From: CAZAMB01 sp964501365
GTDB taxonomy: Bacteria > Planctomycetota > Phycisphaerae > UBA1845
NCBI GenBank assembly: GCA_964501365.1
Contig: CAZCST010000004.1
Span: 62,001-126,000 of the forward strand
Length of the DNA stretch: 64,000 bases
Reading direction: 5' to 3'
Of this stretch, positions 1 through 8,316 are shown piece by piece; position 1 is the first letter of the stretch, and each line of letters opens with the position of its first letter. The notes below the pieces were generated by a model, which did not search any database, was not told the DNA's origin, and saw only the letters and a program-made list of their open reading frames with translations. A program made the translations under genes and the position numbers.

Positions 1-576
1 AAGCCGGCCCCGCCAGTGCAAGCGGCCACGAAACTCACGGCGTCGACCATGGACATGGACGATGCCGCGCTGGCCGGCTCCCAACGAGGCAGGGAGCGAG
101 CTGCACAGTTATTTGCCCAGGCGCTGGAGGAGGCAAAAGGCGGCCAGTTGGCAGGGGGCGTCTCGCGGCTTCGCGAGGCGGTGAAGCTCGATCCGCAGAT
201 GACGCAGGCTTTTGCCGAGATGGGGGGCATGCTCTATCTTCTGGGCGATCTGGACCGTGCGTCCGGGGCGTATGACATTGCATTGAAGCAGCAGGCCAAC
301 CATCGTGATGCGCTTCGCGGATTAGCCCGGATCCATGAGCGAAGAGGGCAGATGGCGGCGGCCGCGGAAAAGCTGCAAACGATCTTGCGATACAATCCAA
401 AGGACGCGGAAGTCTGGCTGCAACTGGGGGATGTGGCGGTGCATCAGGGCGATGAACTCCGGGCGAGGGAATGTTATTTGCGGGCCTCGCAAATCGATCC
501 GCAGGCGGCGGCGGTTATTGCGGACGCGAAACAACGATTGGCACTGATGGCAGAAGTTTCGCGTACCGGGAAGTAG
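1..576 (+). CDS. TPR-repeat protein, 5' end outside the window
   Basis: The frame is open from the first base of the window, and the first five codons read as a Pro/Ala-rich stretch (KPAPP), so I treat this as the C-terminal part of a longer gene. A GTG at 16 could be an internal start giving 186 residues. About four tetratricopeptide-like helical pairs follow, with typical G-x-L-x-x-A and A-x-x-x-x-P spacing (for example LYLLGDLDRASGAYDIAL and VAVHQGDELRARECYLRA). TPRs mediate protein-protein contacts. No catalytic motif is visible and the role is unknown. The downstream neighbour is holA, 80 bases away on the same strand. Confidence 0.7.
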   Translation, partial: KPAPPVQAATKLTASTMDMDDAALAGSQRGRERAAQLFAQALEEAKGGQLAGGVSRLREAVKLDPQMTQAFAEMGGMLYLLGDLDRASGAYDIALKQQANHRDALRGLARIHERRGQMAAAAEKLQTILRYNPKDAEVWLQLGDVAVHQGDELRARECYLRASQIDPQAAAVIADAKQRLALMAEVSRTGK

Positions 577-656
577 CAAGAGAGCAGAGAGTGGAAAGCG
601 GAAACACAGAGAACGCAAGCCGTGTGATTCCGGCTTGACTTGAAACGCATATCGCC

Positions 657-1670
657 ATGAGCAAGAAGCCTTCATCCCATGAATATTCGTTTCCTCCTGT
701 GGTGGCGATCGTCGGGAATGAACCGTTCCTGCGGAGCGAAGCGCTGGTTCGCGTACTGGAACCGCTGCGGGCGGAAATGGGCGAACTCGGGGCGATGCGC
801 TTTGAAGGGGATCGTGCGACGGCGGCCGATGTGCTTGACGAGGTTCGTACGCCTTCTTTGCTCGGCGGACGGCGGGTGGCGATTGTCGAAGATGCGGACG
901 AATTCATTTCCGCGAATCGGGAAATAATGGAGCGATATTGCTCCGCGCCCGCGGCCGATGGCTTGCTGATTCTCATATGCAACAGCCTGCCGCGTAACAC
1001 AAAGCTCTACAAAATCATTGATTCTGGTGGACAGATTGTCATCTGTGAAACGCCCAAAGGGCCGGCATTCGGCACGTGGATCTTGCAGCGTGCGTCTGCG
1101 GTTTATGGAAAAACGATTGCGGGTGCGGCCGTACAGAATTTGAGACGCTTACTGGGAGATTCGGCGGGCTGGATCGATGCGGAGCTGGGAAAGCTGGCGT
1201 CGTTTGTCGGCGAGCGCAAAGAGATCACACTTGCCGACGTGAACGAACTTACCGATCAGCGCCGCGAGGAGAAAGTCTTCCGAATCATCGATGCGATGGC
1301 CGAGGGAAACGCCGCCGAGGCTCTGGCTCTTTGGGACCAGGTTCTGTCGACGGATCGGGCGGCGCCGGGGCGGGCGATTGCCGGCCTGGCCTATAAGGTC
1401 AGGCAGATGATCGAGGCATCAGACGAACTTGCCTCAACCGGACAGGTGTATAAGTCGGCCACGAAAATGTTCATGGATGCGTCGGATTTGCGTCGCCGCC
1501 TGGAACGTGTGGGCAAGGCACAATGGGTGGCCCAGCAGCGCGACTTGCTGGGGGCGGACCTCGCCGTGAAGACCGGCCTTTCAAGTCTGCCGCTGGCCAT
1601 CGAGCAATTCATCGTCAAACATTCTATGGAGCCTGCGCCGCGAGCGCGGGAGGCTAGGAGGGCCTCATGA
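657..1670 (+). CDS. holA: DNA polymerase III, delta subunit
   Basis: This is the 337-residue clamp-loader subunit that opens the beta sliding clamp; the length is normal for HolA. The N-terminus has the family's degenerate AAA+ start (VVAIVGNEPFLRSEALVR, residues about 14-31), a divergent nucleotide fold with no Walker A, then the conserved SLLGGRRVAIVEDADEF stretch. The C-terminal half is helical, with ERKEITLADVNELTDQRREEKVFRIIDAM resembling the family's linker region split by the usual D-x-I-x-E pattern. Its stop overlaps the next start as ATGA, implying translational coupling to the lipoprotein gene. Family assignment is by recognised sequence pattern; no alternative seems likely. Confidence 0.85.
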   Translation: MSKKPSSHEYSFPPVVAIVGNEPFLRSEALVRVLEPLRAEMGELGAMRFEGDRATAADVLDEVRTPSLLGGRRVAIVEDADEFISANREIMERYCSAPAADGLLILICNSLPRNTKLYKIIDSGGQIVICETPKGPAFGTWILQRASAVYGKTIAGAAVQNLRRLLGDSAGWIDAELGKLASFVGERKEITLADVNELTDQRREEKVFRIIDAMAEGNAAEALALWDQVLSTDRAAPGRAIAGLAYKVRQMIEASDELASTGQVYKSATKMFMDASDLRRRLERVGKAQWVAQQRDLLGADLAVKTGLSSLPLAIEQFIVKHSMEPAPRAREARRAS

Positions 1671-2941
1671 TCATTGGAACAGGTGGATGTAACTGGGCCG
1701 GCTTTGGCCGGCGAATGCAGCACGTCTTTGTCCGAAGAAATTGTGCATTGCAATGGGCGACTTTGCTGGCGTTGTCGGGTTGTGTAACTCCCCCAACGGA
1801 CGGGAAAAAGGTCAAGGCATCCAAAGAAGTATCACCCCCTGTCGCGGCTGAGCCAAAAAAGGAGGAGGAGCCCGCGCCGCAAAAGCCCGAAACACTGGCC
1901 GCGGTGGAGGATTTTCTGTCGCGGACGCAGGAATACCGGCTTCCGGTGAAAGCAGAGGCCACAAAAATCGTTCAACCGGCAACTCCGCTTCAGAGTGCAA
2001 CGACGATTCAACCCCCTCCAAGTCCAGCCCAGGCTGTGCCGGCACCAAAGGATGCGGCCTATGCCAATGCCCAGATTTCCATAGGCGATGTTACGCCGCC
2101 GCCGACACCGCCGGCGATTCCGGCAGTGGAATCGGTGAGCGTACGTAGTTCAGCGACCAAAAGCACGTCGTTGCCAAGTTCGGCGAAGCCGGGAATGGCG
2201 AACAGCGCGTCGGAACTTCAAGCTATTGAGCGCAATGACGTGACAGAATCGTTGGTCGCGTCGCTGAAAGAAGAACTCAAGGCGAAAAAGGACGTGGCTA
2301 CGGAGTGGAAACTTCGAGGGCTTTTGCTTTCCCTGGATCGCACCGCGGAAGAATCGGCCGTCGGTGACAATTCCCCTGCCGAATTGAAGGGTGTACTTCC
2401 GGCGTGGGGGGCCGCATCGTCCGCCATTCGGGAATTGCTCAGAAATCCGGGGCAGGACACGGATGCCGCCCTGGAGCGAGTCGACGCGCTTCGGGGAACG
2501 CTGGCAGTCCGAAGCAATCCTCACGTGAAAAATGTTGCGATGTGCCGGAAGGTGCTGACGTACGGTTCCTATGAGGAGATGGCTCCGGAGGATTTGGTAT
2601 CAGGTCGATCGATTCAAACCATTGTGTATGCAGAGATCGAAAATCTGAGGGCGGCGGCAGAGTCGAAAGGAAGCTATGAAACCCGCTTGTCGACGCGTCT
2701 CGAGGTGATGACTTCCGACGGAAAATCCATGTGGCAGCGTGAAGAACCTGATGTGGTGGACCGTTGTCGGAGTCCGCGTCGGGACTTTTTTGTGGCCCAA
2801 CGGATCACATTGCCGCCGACGCTGCCCGTGGGCAACTATGTGCTAAAATTCAGTGTGGAGGATAAGGCAGCCGGAACGATGGCTGAATCATCGGCATCGT
2901 TTGAAATAAGGTCGCCGGTTTCGGTTGCGAAGGGGCCGTGA
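1667..2941 (+). CDS. Putative lipoprotein of unknown function
   Basis: The 424-residue product begins inside the holA stop (ATGA overlap), which is why I prefer this start; an internal ATG at 1715 is possible. After a long basic N-region comes a lipobox (LALSGC, Cys39), predicting an outer- or inner-membrane lipoprotein. Residues about 40-190 are Pro/Ala/Lys-rich and probably disordered. The C-terminal 180 residues look folded and end in a beta-rich segment (GNYVLKFSVEDKAAG) resembling an Ig-like or accessory domain. I do not recognise a family. Coupling to holA probably reflects genome packing rather than a replication role. Confidence 0.7.
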   Translation: MIIGTGGCNWAGFGRRMQHVFVRRNCALQWATLLALSGCVTPPTDGKKVKASKEVSPPVAAEPKKEEEPAPQKPETLAAVEDFLSRTQEYRLPVKAEATKIVQPATPLQSATTIQPPPSPAQAVPAPKDAAYANAQISIGDVTPPPTPPAIPAVESVSVRSSATKSTSLPSSAKPGMANSASELQAIERNDVTESLVASLKEELKAKKDVATEWKLRGLLLSLDRTAEESAVGDNSPAELKGVLPAWGAASSAIRELLRNPGQDTDAALERVDALRGTLAVRSNPHVKNVAMCRKVLTYGSYEEMAPEDLVSGRSIQTIVYAEIENLRAAAESKGSYETRLSTRLEVMTSDGKSMWQREEPDVVDRCRSPRRDFFVAQRITLPPTLPVGNYVLKFSVEDKAAGTMAESSASFEIRSPVSVAKGP

Positions 2942-3285
2942 CAGCCATTATTGCCGTTAAAATGGGTAAACGCAGGAAATATTTTCTCGCACAAATTTTG
3001 CGATTCAGCCGAAACAAGTCGTTGACTAGGACAGGAGAGGGCCATAGTATTCGCCTTCGAAGTTAGTGGCGAGTCCTGAAAGGCGCAAGGGACTTTTCCA
3101 GAGTTGGGCATTTTTAGTTGTCGGTTAGTGCAGTTGTTTCCGTGGCCGTGTGGCGCGTGGCGCGGGAATGCACCTGCATGAGTCGAATTTGTTTTTCTTT
3201 CAGCCCGTAAGTGAGTAGTCCAAGGGCGCGTTGCTTTTGGGCTGAGGCGGGTGGAGTGTTTGTAAGTAGATTGGAGTTAATTACC
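2942..3285. other. Intergenic region without a convincing gene
   Basis: About 340 bases between two same-strand lipoprotein genes. Short frames here lack a ribosome site and look like noise. It presumably holds the promoter of the small lipoprotein. A TGGCGCG...TGC motif near 3158-3172 resembles a sigma-54 site but has nine instead of ten intervening bases, so I do not call it. Confidence 0.5.
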
Positions 3286-3492
3286 ATGAAGCGTGGACGT
3301 ATTGGTCGTACCTTGGCGTTGGGTCTTTTCGCTGCCTGCGTATCTGTTCTGAACACCGGTTGCATCGATAAGATCGGCCAGAACATTCTCGTTGGCTTCG
3401 GTTTCTCGCTGGGCGCTCTGCCGGCAAACATTTTAGGCGACTGGGTGTTGACGAACTTCCTCGGCGGTGGCGACACCACGACCCCTGCCTAA
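3286..3492 (+). CDS. Small lipoprotein, 68 residues
   Basis: The ATG at 3286 has a GGAG ribosome site nine bases upstream (3273-3276), so I reject a longer frame from 3211. The product has a basic N-terminus (KRGRIGR), a hydrophobic core and a lipobox (LNTGC, Cys26). The mature chain is only about 43 residues, with a Gly-rich hydrophobic body (LVGFGFSLGALPANILG) and an Asp/Thr tail. It may be a small membrane-anchored partner of the outer-membrane barrel encoded 185 bases downstream on the same strand, but that is inferred from position only. No family is recognised. Confidence 0.65.
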   Translation: MKRGRIGRTLALGLFAACVSVLNTGCIDKIGQNILVGFGFSLGALPANILGDWVLTNFLGGGDTTTPA

Positions 3493-3677
3493 TTTTGTAG
3501 GCTTTGATTCACCAAACGACCTGAACTGTCCCACCGATCGCCCGCAAACTGTGAGCGAATTTCGGTGGGCGGTTCGGCAACATGTTGAAAGTTCGAATAG
3601 CTGGTTCAGGTCGCGGCGTGCGGATTGCGCAGTCCGCCGCTTGAAGGTAAAGGGCTTACTATTGTGGAGTTGACGAC

Positions 3678-4607
3678 ATGAAAAAGATTTTGTCCGTTTC
3701 CCTTGTATTGGGCATGACCGTTACGGTTCTGGCCCAAAACAAGAACGAGGTGGTCAAGAAAGAAACGACCACCGTGACAACCACGACTACGACGACCCCG
3801 ACCAAGGGGTCGTACGATCTGCTCGGCCTCGAGACATTTAACTTCCTCGATGCCACAACGTTTACTGAAGGCGCGGTCGATCTGCGTATCGCCGGTCGAT
3901 GGGTCCAGACGAAGAACAACGGTAATCCGTACACGGGCCAGGGCCAGTATGGCGTCCGTGAGGATGATGACGATCAGTTCATCCTGACCCCGGAAATCGT
4001 CTGGGGCGCCACGGAGCGATATGAAATGTTCCTGGCTGTTCCCACCTGGGTTTCTGGTGAGCCGAACGAAGGCAACTACGATTCCTATGTCGGCGGTCAA
4101 TGGCGCCTGACGGACGTGCAGGAAACGACTCCGGCTGTGGCACTCGCATGGTCGATGCGTCTTCCGACCGGTGAGGGATCCAACGGACTCGACGGAACCC
4201 TCCGATTGATCCTCACCCAGGAATTTGAGAACGAAATGCGTGCGCATTTCAACATCTGGGGCTCTTCCGTCAACACGAACAACTACGATGCCCGTGATTT
4301 CCAATACGGCGCAGTGGTTGGTCTTGATGGTCCGCTCAATGATTGTGGTTCGCTCCGCTGGGTGTTCGACTACATGTACGAGATCAGCCATTCCAAGGGC
4401 TCCCAGACCACGGGCCTGCAGTACAACTATCCAATCACGCAGGACGTCGGTGGCGAAGAGCGAAACACGGCTGAGGCCGGTATCCAGTGGCAAATCAATG
4501 AGTGCAACAAGATTGGTTTCTCCGTCCAGGCTGGATTGGATCATGCGGAAAACGAGACGCCTGAAATTGGGGCGGTGATTACCTATGCCTACACCATTGG
4601 GAACTAA
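3678..4607 (+). CDS. Outer-membrane beta-barrel protein (MetA-pathway-like transporter fold)
   Basis: 309 residues. A clear Sec signal peptide (MKKILSVSLVLGMTVTVLAQ) is followed by a Lys/Thr-rich linker with a run of Thr codons, then a body of alternating polar/aromatic strands (VDLRIAGRWVQT, MFLAVPTWVSG, AEAGIQWQINECNKIGFSVQAGLDHA). The overall pattern, with acidic loops and a C-terminal strand ending in an aromatic plus turn, resembles the transporter/phenol MetA-degradation barrel family. It is most likely an outer-membrane protein; the substrate cannot be read from sequence. A strong intrinsic terminator follows about 95 bases after the stop, so this is the last gene of its transcript. 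Confidence 0.7.
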   Translation: MKKILSVSLVLGMTVTVLAQNKNEVVKKETTTVTTTTTTTPTKGSYDLLGLETFNFLDATTFTEGAVDLRIAGRWVQTKNNGNPYTGQGQYGVREDDDDQFILTPEIVWGATERYEMFLAVPTWVSGEPNEGNYDSYVGGQWRLTDVQETTPAVALAWSMRLPTGEGSNGLDGTLRLILTQEFENEMRAHFNIWGSSVNTNNYDARDFQYGAVVGLDGPLNDCGSLRWVFDYMYEISHSKGSQTTGLQYNYPITQDVGGEERNTAEAGIQWQINECNKIGFSVQAGLDHAENETPEIGAVITYAYTIGN

Positions 4608-4702
4608 CAAAGGCTGATTGCGGCCTTCGGGTTGCAAATTGTCTTCCCATTAGGCGGTTCCCTTGAAGGTGACGATTTGCCTTCGAGGATCTCAAAATCG
4701 AA

Positions 4703-4745
4703 AAGGCCCGGTTGTCGGATTCGGCAGCCGGGCTTTCTTTTTTTT
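4703..4745 (+). terminator. Rho-independent terminator after the beta-barrel gene
   Basis: A 12-pair stem (AAGGCCCGGTTG paired with CAGCCGGGCTTT, including one or two G-U pairs) and a ten-base loop are followed by a T-rich run to 4745. Confidence 0.9.
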
Positions 4746-4930
4746 GCGGGATACGTTCGTAATGTGCCGGTTGGTTTTCTAACTCTATTTCTGCCTGTCT
4801 GATTTGGTGCTTGCCGATTCCCGCGCGCTCGCCTAGATTCGGCCTGCCGCTTTCAGCGGGCCGCGATCGGCACGACCACCCCGTCGGCGTTCGCGCGATA
4901 TGGATTCGGGGATACAACATCGAGTGCTCT

Positions 4931-6271
4931 ATGGCCGCTAAGTCGGGTTCGAAAGATCGGGTTCGCGTTCTAATTCTCGGGGCAGCCGGGCGGGATTTTC
5001 ACGACTTCAATGTCTTCTGGCGAAACAATCCCCGCTACCAGGTTGTTGCTTTTACCGCAGCACAAATCCCTGACATTGAGGGCCGCGTCTATCCAACGGT
5101 ACTGGCCGGCAAGCGCTACCCCAAGGGCATCCCGATCGAAGTCGAAGCCAATATGACACAGATGATTGAGCGCCACGGCGTTCAACAGGTGACGATGGCC
5201 TATTCCGATCTTCCGCATGTCGAGGTGATGCACAAGGCGGCGATTGCCAATGCCGCCGGTGCGGACTTTCGCATGTTGGGCCCCCGCTACACCATGCTGA
5301 AGTCGAAAAAGCCTGTGATCGCGGTATGCGCCGTCCGGACCGGCTGCGGCAAGAGCCAGACCTCGCGGGCGGTGACTTCCGTGCTCAAGGGGATGGGCAA
5401 ACGCGTCGCAGCGATTCGTCATCCCATGCCCTATGGTGATCTCACCAAACAGATTTGCATGCGATTCGCCGAGCTCAAGGACCTCGACAAGAACAAGTGT
5501 ACCATCGAGGAGCGCGAGGAGTTCGAGCCTCACATCCGCGCGGGCAACGTGATCTACGCCGGCATCGACTACGAAAAGATTCTGCGTCAGGCCGAAAAAG
5601 AGGCCGACGTCATCCTCTGGGACGGCGGCAACAACGACCTTCCCTTCTACGAGCCGGATCTTCACATCGTCGTCGCCGATCCGCTGCGCCCCGGTCACGA
5701 ACTCACCTACTATCCCGGCGAAACCAACGCCCGCATGGCGGACGTGGTGGTGATTAACAAGGTCAGTTCCGCCCGGCCGGAGGACGTGGACACGGTGGAA
5801 CGAAACATCAAGTCGGTCAACCGCAAGGCCAGGATCATCCGCGCCAATTCACCCGTGACGGTGGATCGCCCCGACGATGTTCGCGGCAAGCGGGTGCTGG
5901 TCGTCGAGGACGGTCCCACCGTCACGCACGGCGACATGCCCATCGGCGCGGGCCATGTGGCCGCGCTGGCCCATGGCGCTTCGTCCATTGTCGATCCGCG
6001 CCTTACCGCAGTGGGGACCATTCAGAAGACCTTCGAGAAATATCCGCACGTCAGGGAAGTCCTGCCTGCGATGGGCTATGGCAAGAAGCAGATGCGCGAA
6101 CTGGAAAAGACCATCAATGATTCCGATTGCGATCTGGTTCTGGTTGGGACGCCCATCGACCTTGGCTCGCTGCTAAAGCTGAACAAACCCTTCATGCGCG
6201 TGACGTACGAGCTCGCCGCCGAGGCCACCGAGGCTCTCAAACGCGAAATCAAACGCGCCCTGAAAAAATAG
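4931..6271 (+). CDS. Cyclic 2,3-diphosphoglycerate synthetase-like GTPase
   Basis: I start at the ATG at 4931 (446 residues, MAAKSG...); an upstream frame from 4811 adds unlikely sequence. The N-terminal third is a Rossmann-like nucleotide domain (VRVLILGAAGRDFHDFNVFWR). The central P-loop domain has Walker A (VRTGCGKSQTSR, about residue 145) and an NKVSSA motif resembling the NKxD guanine motif. This matches the cPGS/COG2403 predicted-GTPase family, whose archaeal members make cyclic 2,3-diphosphoglycerate. In bacteria the role is largely unestablished, so I do not assert the reaction. It sits alone between a terminator and repeat-rich DNA. Family confidence is high, function low. Confidence 0.75.
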   Translation: MAAKSGSKDRVRVLILGAAGRDFHDFNVFWRNNPRYQVVAFTAAQIPDIEGRVYPTVLAGKRYPKGIPIEVEANMTQMIERHGVQQVTMAYSDLPHVEVMHKAAIANAAGADFRMLGPRYTMLKSKKPVIAVCAVRTGCGKSQTSRAVTSVLKGMGKRVAAIRHPMPYGDLTKQICMRFAELKDLDKNKCTIEEREEFEPHIRAGNVIYAGIDYEKILRQAEKEADVILWDGGNNDLPFYEPDLHIVVADPLRPGHELTYYPGETNARMADVVVINKVSSARPEDVDTVERNIKSVNRKARIIRANSPVTVDRPDDVRGKRVLVVEDGPTVTHGDMPIGAGHVAALAHGASSIVDPRLTAVGTIQKTFEKYPHVREVLPAMGYGKKQMRELEKTINDSDCDLVLVGTPIDLGSLLKLNKPFMRVTYELAAEATEALKREIKRALKK

Positions 6272-6299
6272 CAGGGCCGCGAACGCAATTCTGTCGAAT

Positions 6300-6331
6300 G
6301 GTCCATCCATTGCTGCCGCGATGGGTGGGCC
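6300..6331 (+). terminator. Possible hairpin terminator after the cPGS-like gene
   Basis: An 11-pair inverted repeat (GGTCCATCCAT / ATGGGTGGGCC, with G-U pairs) lies 29 bases after the stop. It lacks a T-run, so factor-independent activity is doubtful. Confidence 0.35.
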
Positions 6332-6439
6332 ACTTGACTTATCGATGCCCTGCTCGAGAGCAGTGGCACACACCTTCGGAACCTCCAATCGCAACTGTTC
6401 GGTGGGAACGGAAACCATGCGTTGAGACTTATAAGCGGG

Positions 6440-6625
6440 TTCGTTTGGAAAAATACTGATTTCAGGATTGTGGTAGGTATACGTTTGGGTTCTGGATGTA
6501 GTGGCTCCATTCGTGAGCGCGGAGGAAGTTGGAGAGCTTTCGCAGATTCTGTCCATCACCCTCAATAACATGCAGGGCGCGCAGAGATTTGTAGCGATTT
6601 GCGATCAGGTGGTTTGATGTGCTGG
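6440..6625 (+). repeat. Degenerate long direct repeat, copy R1
   Basis: This stretch aligns with 9632-9785. Shared blocks are TTTGGAAAA, TTGTGGTAGG.AT, TTCTGTCCATCACC and TGCGATCAGG.GGTT, in the same order and orientation. R1 carries about 28 extra bases in the middle. The two copies frame the FG-GAP and beta-helix genes. Confidence 0.65.
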
Positions 6626-6657
6626 GAATTCATGGCCCCAAGTCGGATAAGAGAAAA

Positions 6658-6684
6658 GGTGCATCAAACGGCAATGCACCCTAC
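6658..6684 (+). repeat. REP-like hairpin, copy 1
   Basis: GGTGCAT, loop CAAACGGCA, then ATGCACC, followed by CTAC: a 7-pair stem. The 27-base unit recurs inverted at 7975-8001 with two mismatches and, more diverged, at 8185-8208. Confidence 0.6.
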
Positions 6685-6704
6685 CCGGCTCGCTTCCTGA
6701 AGAT

Positions 6705-7985
6705 TCATGGCCCGCCCACCGTCGCCATGAACTCGCCAAAATCATGGAAATCCAATTGGCCGTCGCCCTTTAGATCGAAGGATTGGCATTCTGCTGGTAT
6801 GTCGATTTCAGTGCTAAGCCCGAAACAGTTTTGAAACACCGCGAAATCTTGCACGCTTTTCCGATTACGGACCACGTACACCTGCCTCGCGACCACCGCA
6901 AAATCCTCGCTAACGCTTACAGCATAGGAATCGTATAAGCCCATCATTCCGATGGTTTCAACCCATTGGTTGTTCCGGTTTTCAAACACGTAAGCCAGTG
7001 GGCTTCCACGTTTTGCCACCAAGGTCAAATTATCATCGATTGCAACCGCCGAACCGAATTGTGCAGAACGATGAACAAGCGACGGCGCCACTTTCTGCTG
7101 CTGTGACCAAGCGCCTTCGGGCTCGCGCTGGAATACGTATGCCGCACCGGAATTCGACTGAAACCCTGCATCATCCACGCCAATGGCACCGCTTACGATT
7201 CTGTCGCCACGAATCGCAAGCGAGCTTCCAAAGCCGTCGCCAGCCTGAGAATTGGATACCGTTAGGATATCCTCCGGCTCCCAGTGGTTCTTTGAGAATG
7301 AAAAGACGTGCGCCGCGCCTCGTGCGTCATCGGAATAAGGCGCACCCACCACGATGCGGCTGCCGTCGATGTCTACCGCGTATCCGAAACCCTGGTATGA
7401 CACAGGGTCTGGAGATGTCAAGGTAGTATGAAAAGTCCAGACTCCTTGTTCAAATTCAAAGACGTGGGCCTTCTCCCAGCAGTCACCGGCGACAAGCACA
7501 TCTCCTCTCACAGCCACCGACCTTCCAAACCCGTCTGCAAAAGGCGATTCCGGTTTTGGAGCGGTGAGTCTGGCTTCCTGCACCCAAGTGTCGTCCGCTG
7601 GATCGTCAAGTGTGCCTTGACTATTACGGCGAAAAACAAAAACCACGCCGAGGATGTCGCACGGAATATCAAAAAAAGGAGCCCCGGCAACGATAACGTC
7701 TCCATCCATTGCCACCGACCAACCCATGCGTGGCCAGTCACCTGTCAGCTTGGCTTGCTCGACCCAGTTGGGTCCGATACGTCGAAAAACATAAACGGCA
7801 CCACCCCCAAATCCGGTGTTAGCCGGATCTCCGACCGCGATGAAATCACCGCTGATGGCTACCGATCCGCCAAAGGCATCGGTGGGCCCATCGCTCGGGG
7901 ACAAGACCGCAATCGGCTCCAATCCAAACGCTGGCTTGCTTAGACAACCAAGCAGCATAAACAGAACCAGCCAAGTAGGGTGCAT
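6705..7985 (-). CDS. Secreted FG-GAP repeat protein with dockerin-like C-terminus
   Basis: I choose the ATG at 7985 (426 residues) because it opens a good signal peptide (MHPTWLVLFMLLGCLSKPAFG); a frame from 8045 adds 20 residues without benefit. Six FG-GAP-type repeats follow, each with a motif like FGGSVAISGDFIAVGDP, consistent with an integrin-alpha-like seven-bladed propeller. The last 40 residues contain a Cys pair and a single calcium-type loop, DLKGDGQLDFHDF, resembling half of a dockerin, a common C-terminal tag on secreted planctomycete proteins. Likely extracellular; ligand unknown. The start codon lies within a REP-like hairpin (7975-8001). Confidence 0.75.
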   Translation of the reverse strand: MHPTWLVLFMLLGCLSKPAFGLEPIAVLSPSDGPTDAFGGSVAISGDFIAVGDPANTGFGGGAVYVFRRIGPNWVEQAKLTGDWPRMGWSVAMDGDVIVAGAPFFDIPCDILGVVFVFRRNSQGTLDDPADDTWVQEARLTAPKPESPFADGFGRSVAVRGDVLVAGDCWEKAHVFEFEQGVWTFHTTLTSPDPVSYQGFGYAVDIDGSRIVVGAPYSDDARGAAHVFSFSKNHWEPEDILTVSNSQAGDGFGSSLAIRGDRIVSGAIGVDDAGFQSNSGAAYVFQREPEGAWSQQQKVAPSLVHRSAQFGSAVAIDDNLTLVAKRGSPLAYVFENRNNQWVETIGMMGLYDSYAVSVSEDFAVVARQVYVVRNRKSVQDFAVFQNCFGLSTEIDIPAECQSFDLKGDGQLDFHDFGEFMATVGGP

Positions 7986-8001
7986 CGTCGTTTGATGCAC
8001 C
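7975..8001 (-). repeat. REP-like hairpin, copy 2 (inverted), overlapping a start codon
   Basis: Read on the minus strand this is GGTGCAT, loop CAAACGACG, ATGCACC, then CTAC, matching copy 1 with two mismatches. The ATG of the FG-GAP gene is the ATG of the 3' stem arm, so the hairpin could affect its translation. Confidence 0.6.
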
Positions 8002-8184
8002 GCCTTTCCGGCGTTGAGGTTGACTTCATAGAATTCGAATCGCATCCGAGATCATCATCCTTCAACCGACCTCCCGCGTCCTGCCATCAGGACGTCCTTG
8101 ATGCCGATGTCGCATACCCAAATCATACAACATGCCACGCTACTTACGATGCAAAATGGGCGAGGCTACGTACTGAGGCATGAC

Positions 8185-8208
8185 GGTGCCTCAAACGGCG
8201 ATGCAGCC
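8185..8208 (+). repeat. REP-like hairpin, diverged copy 3
   Basis: GGTGCCT, CAAACGGCG, ATGCAGCC: the loop is preserved and the stem arms are partly decayed. It lies in the 331-base gap between the FG-GAP and beta-helix genes, where I see no gene. Confidence 0.45.
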
Positions 8209-8316
8209 AAGCCGACCTGGGCCATTTCTCCAAATAAACTCAAGTGTCGGACCGGCAGCCTTCCTACCTGCATGGCGAGTGATGGGTGCGAGGTGTGCTG
8301 TGCCCGAATCTCGAGG

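Noticed and set aside
3158..3172. Sigma-54 promoter upstream of the small lipoprotein
   Set aside because: GG to GC spacing is nine, not ten, and such promoters are strict about spacing.
3606..4637. 343-codon minus-strand frame
   Set aside because: Antisense of the beta-barrel gene, which has a signal peptide and terminator on the plus strand.
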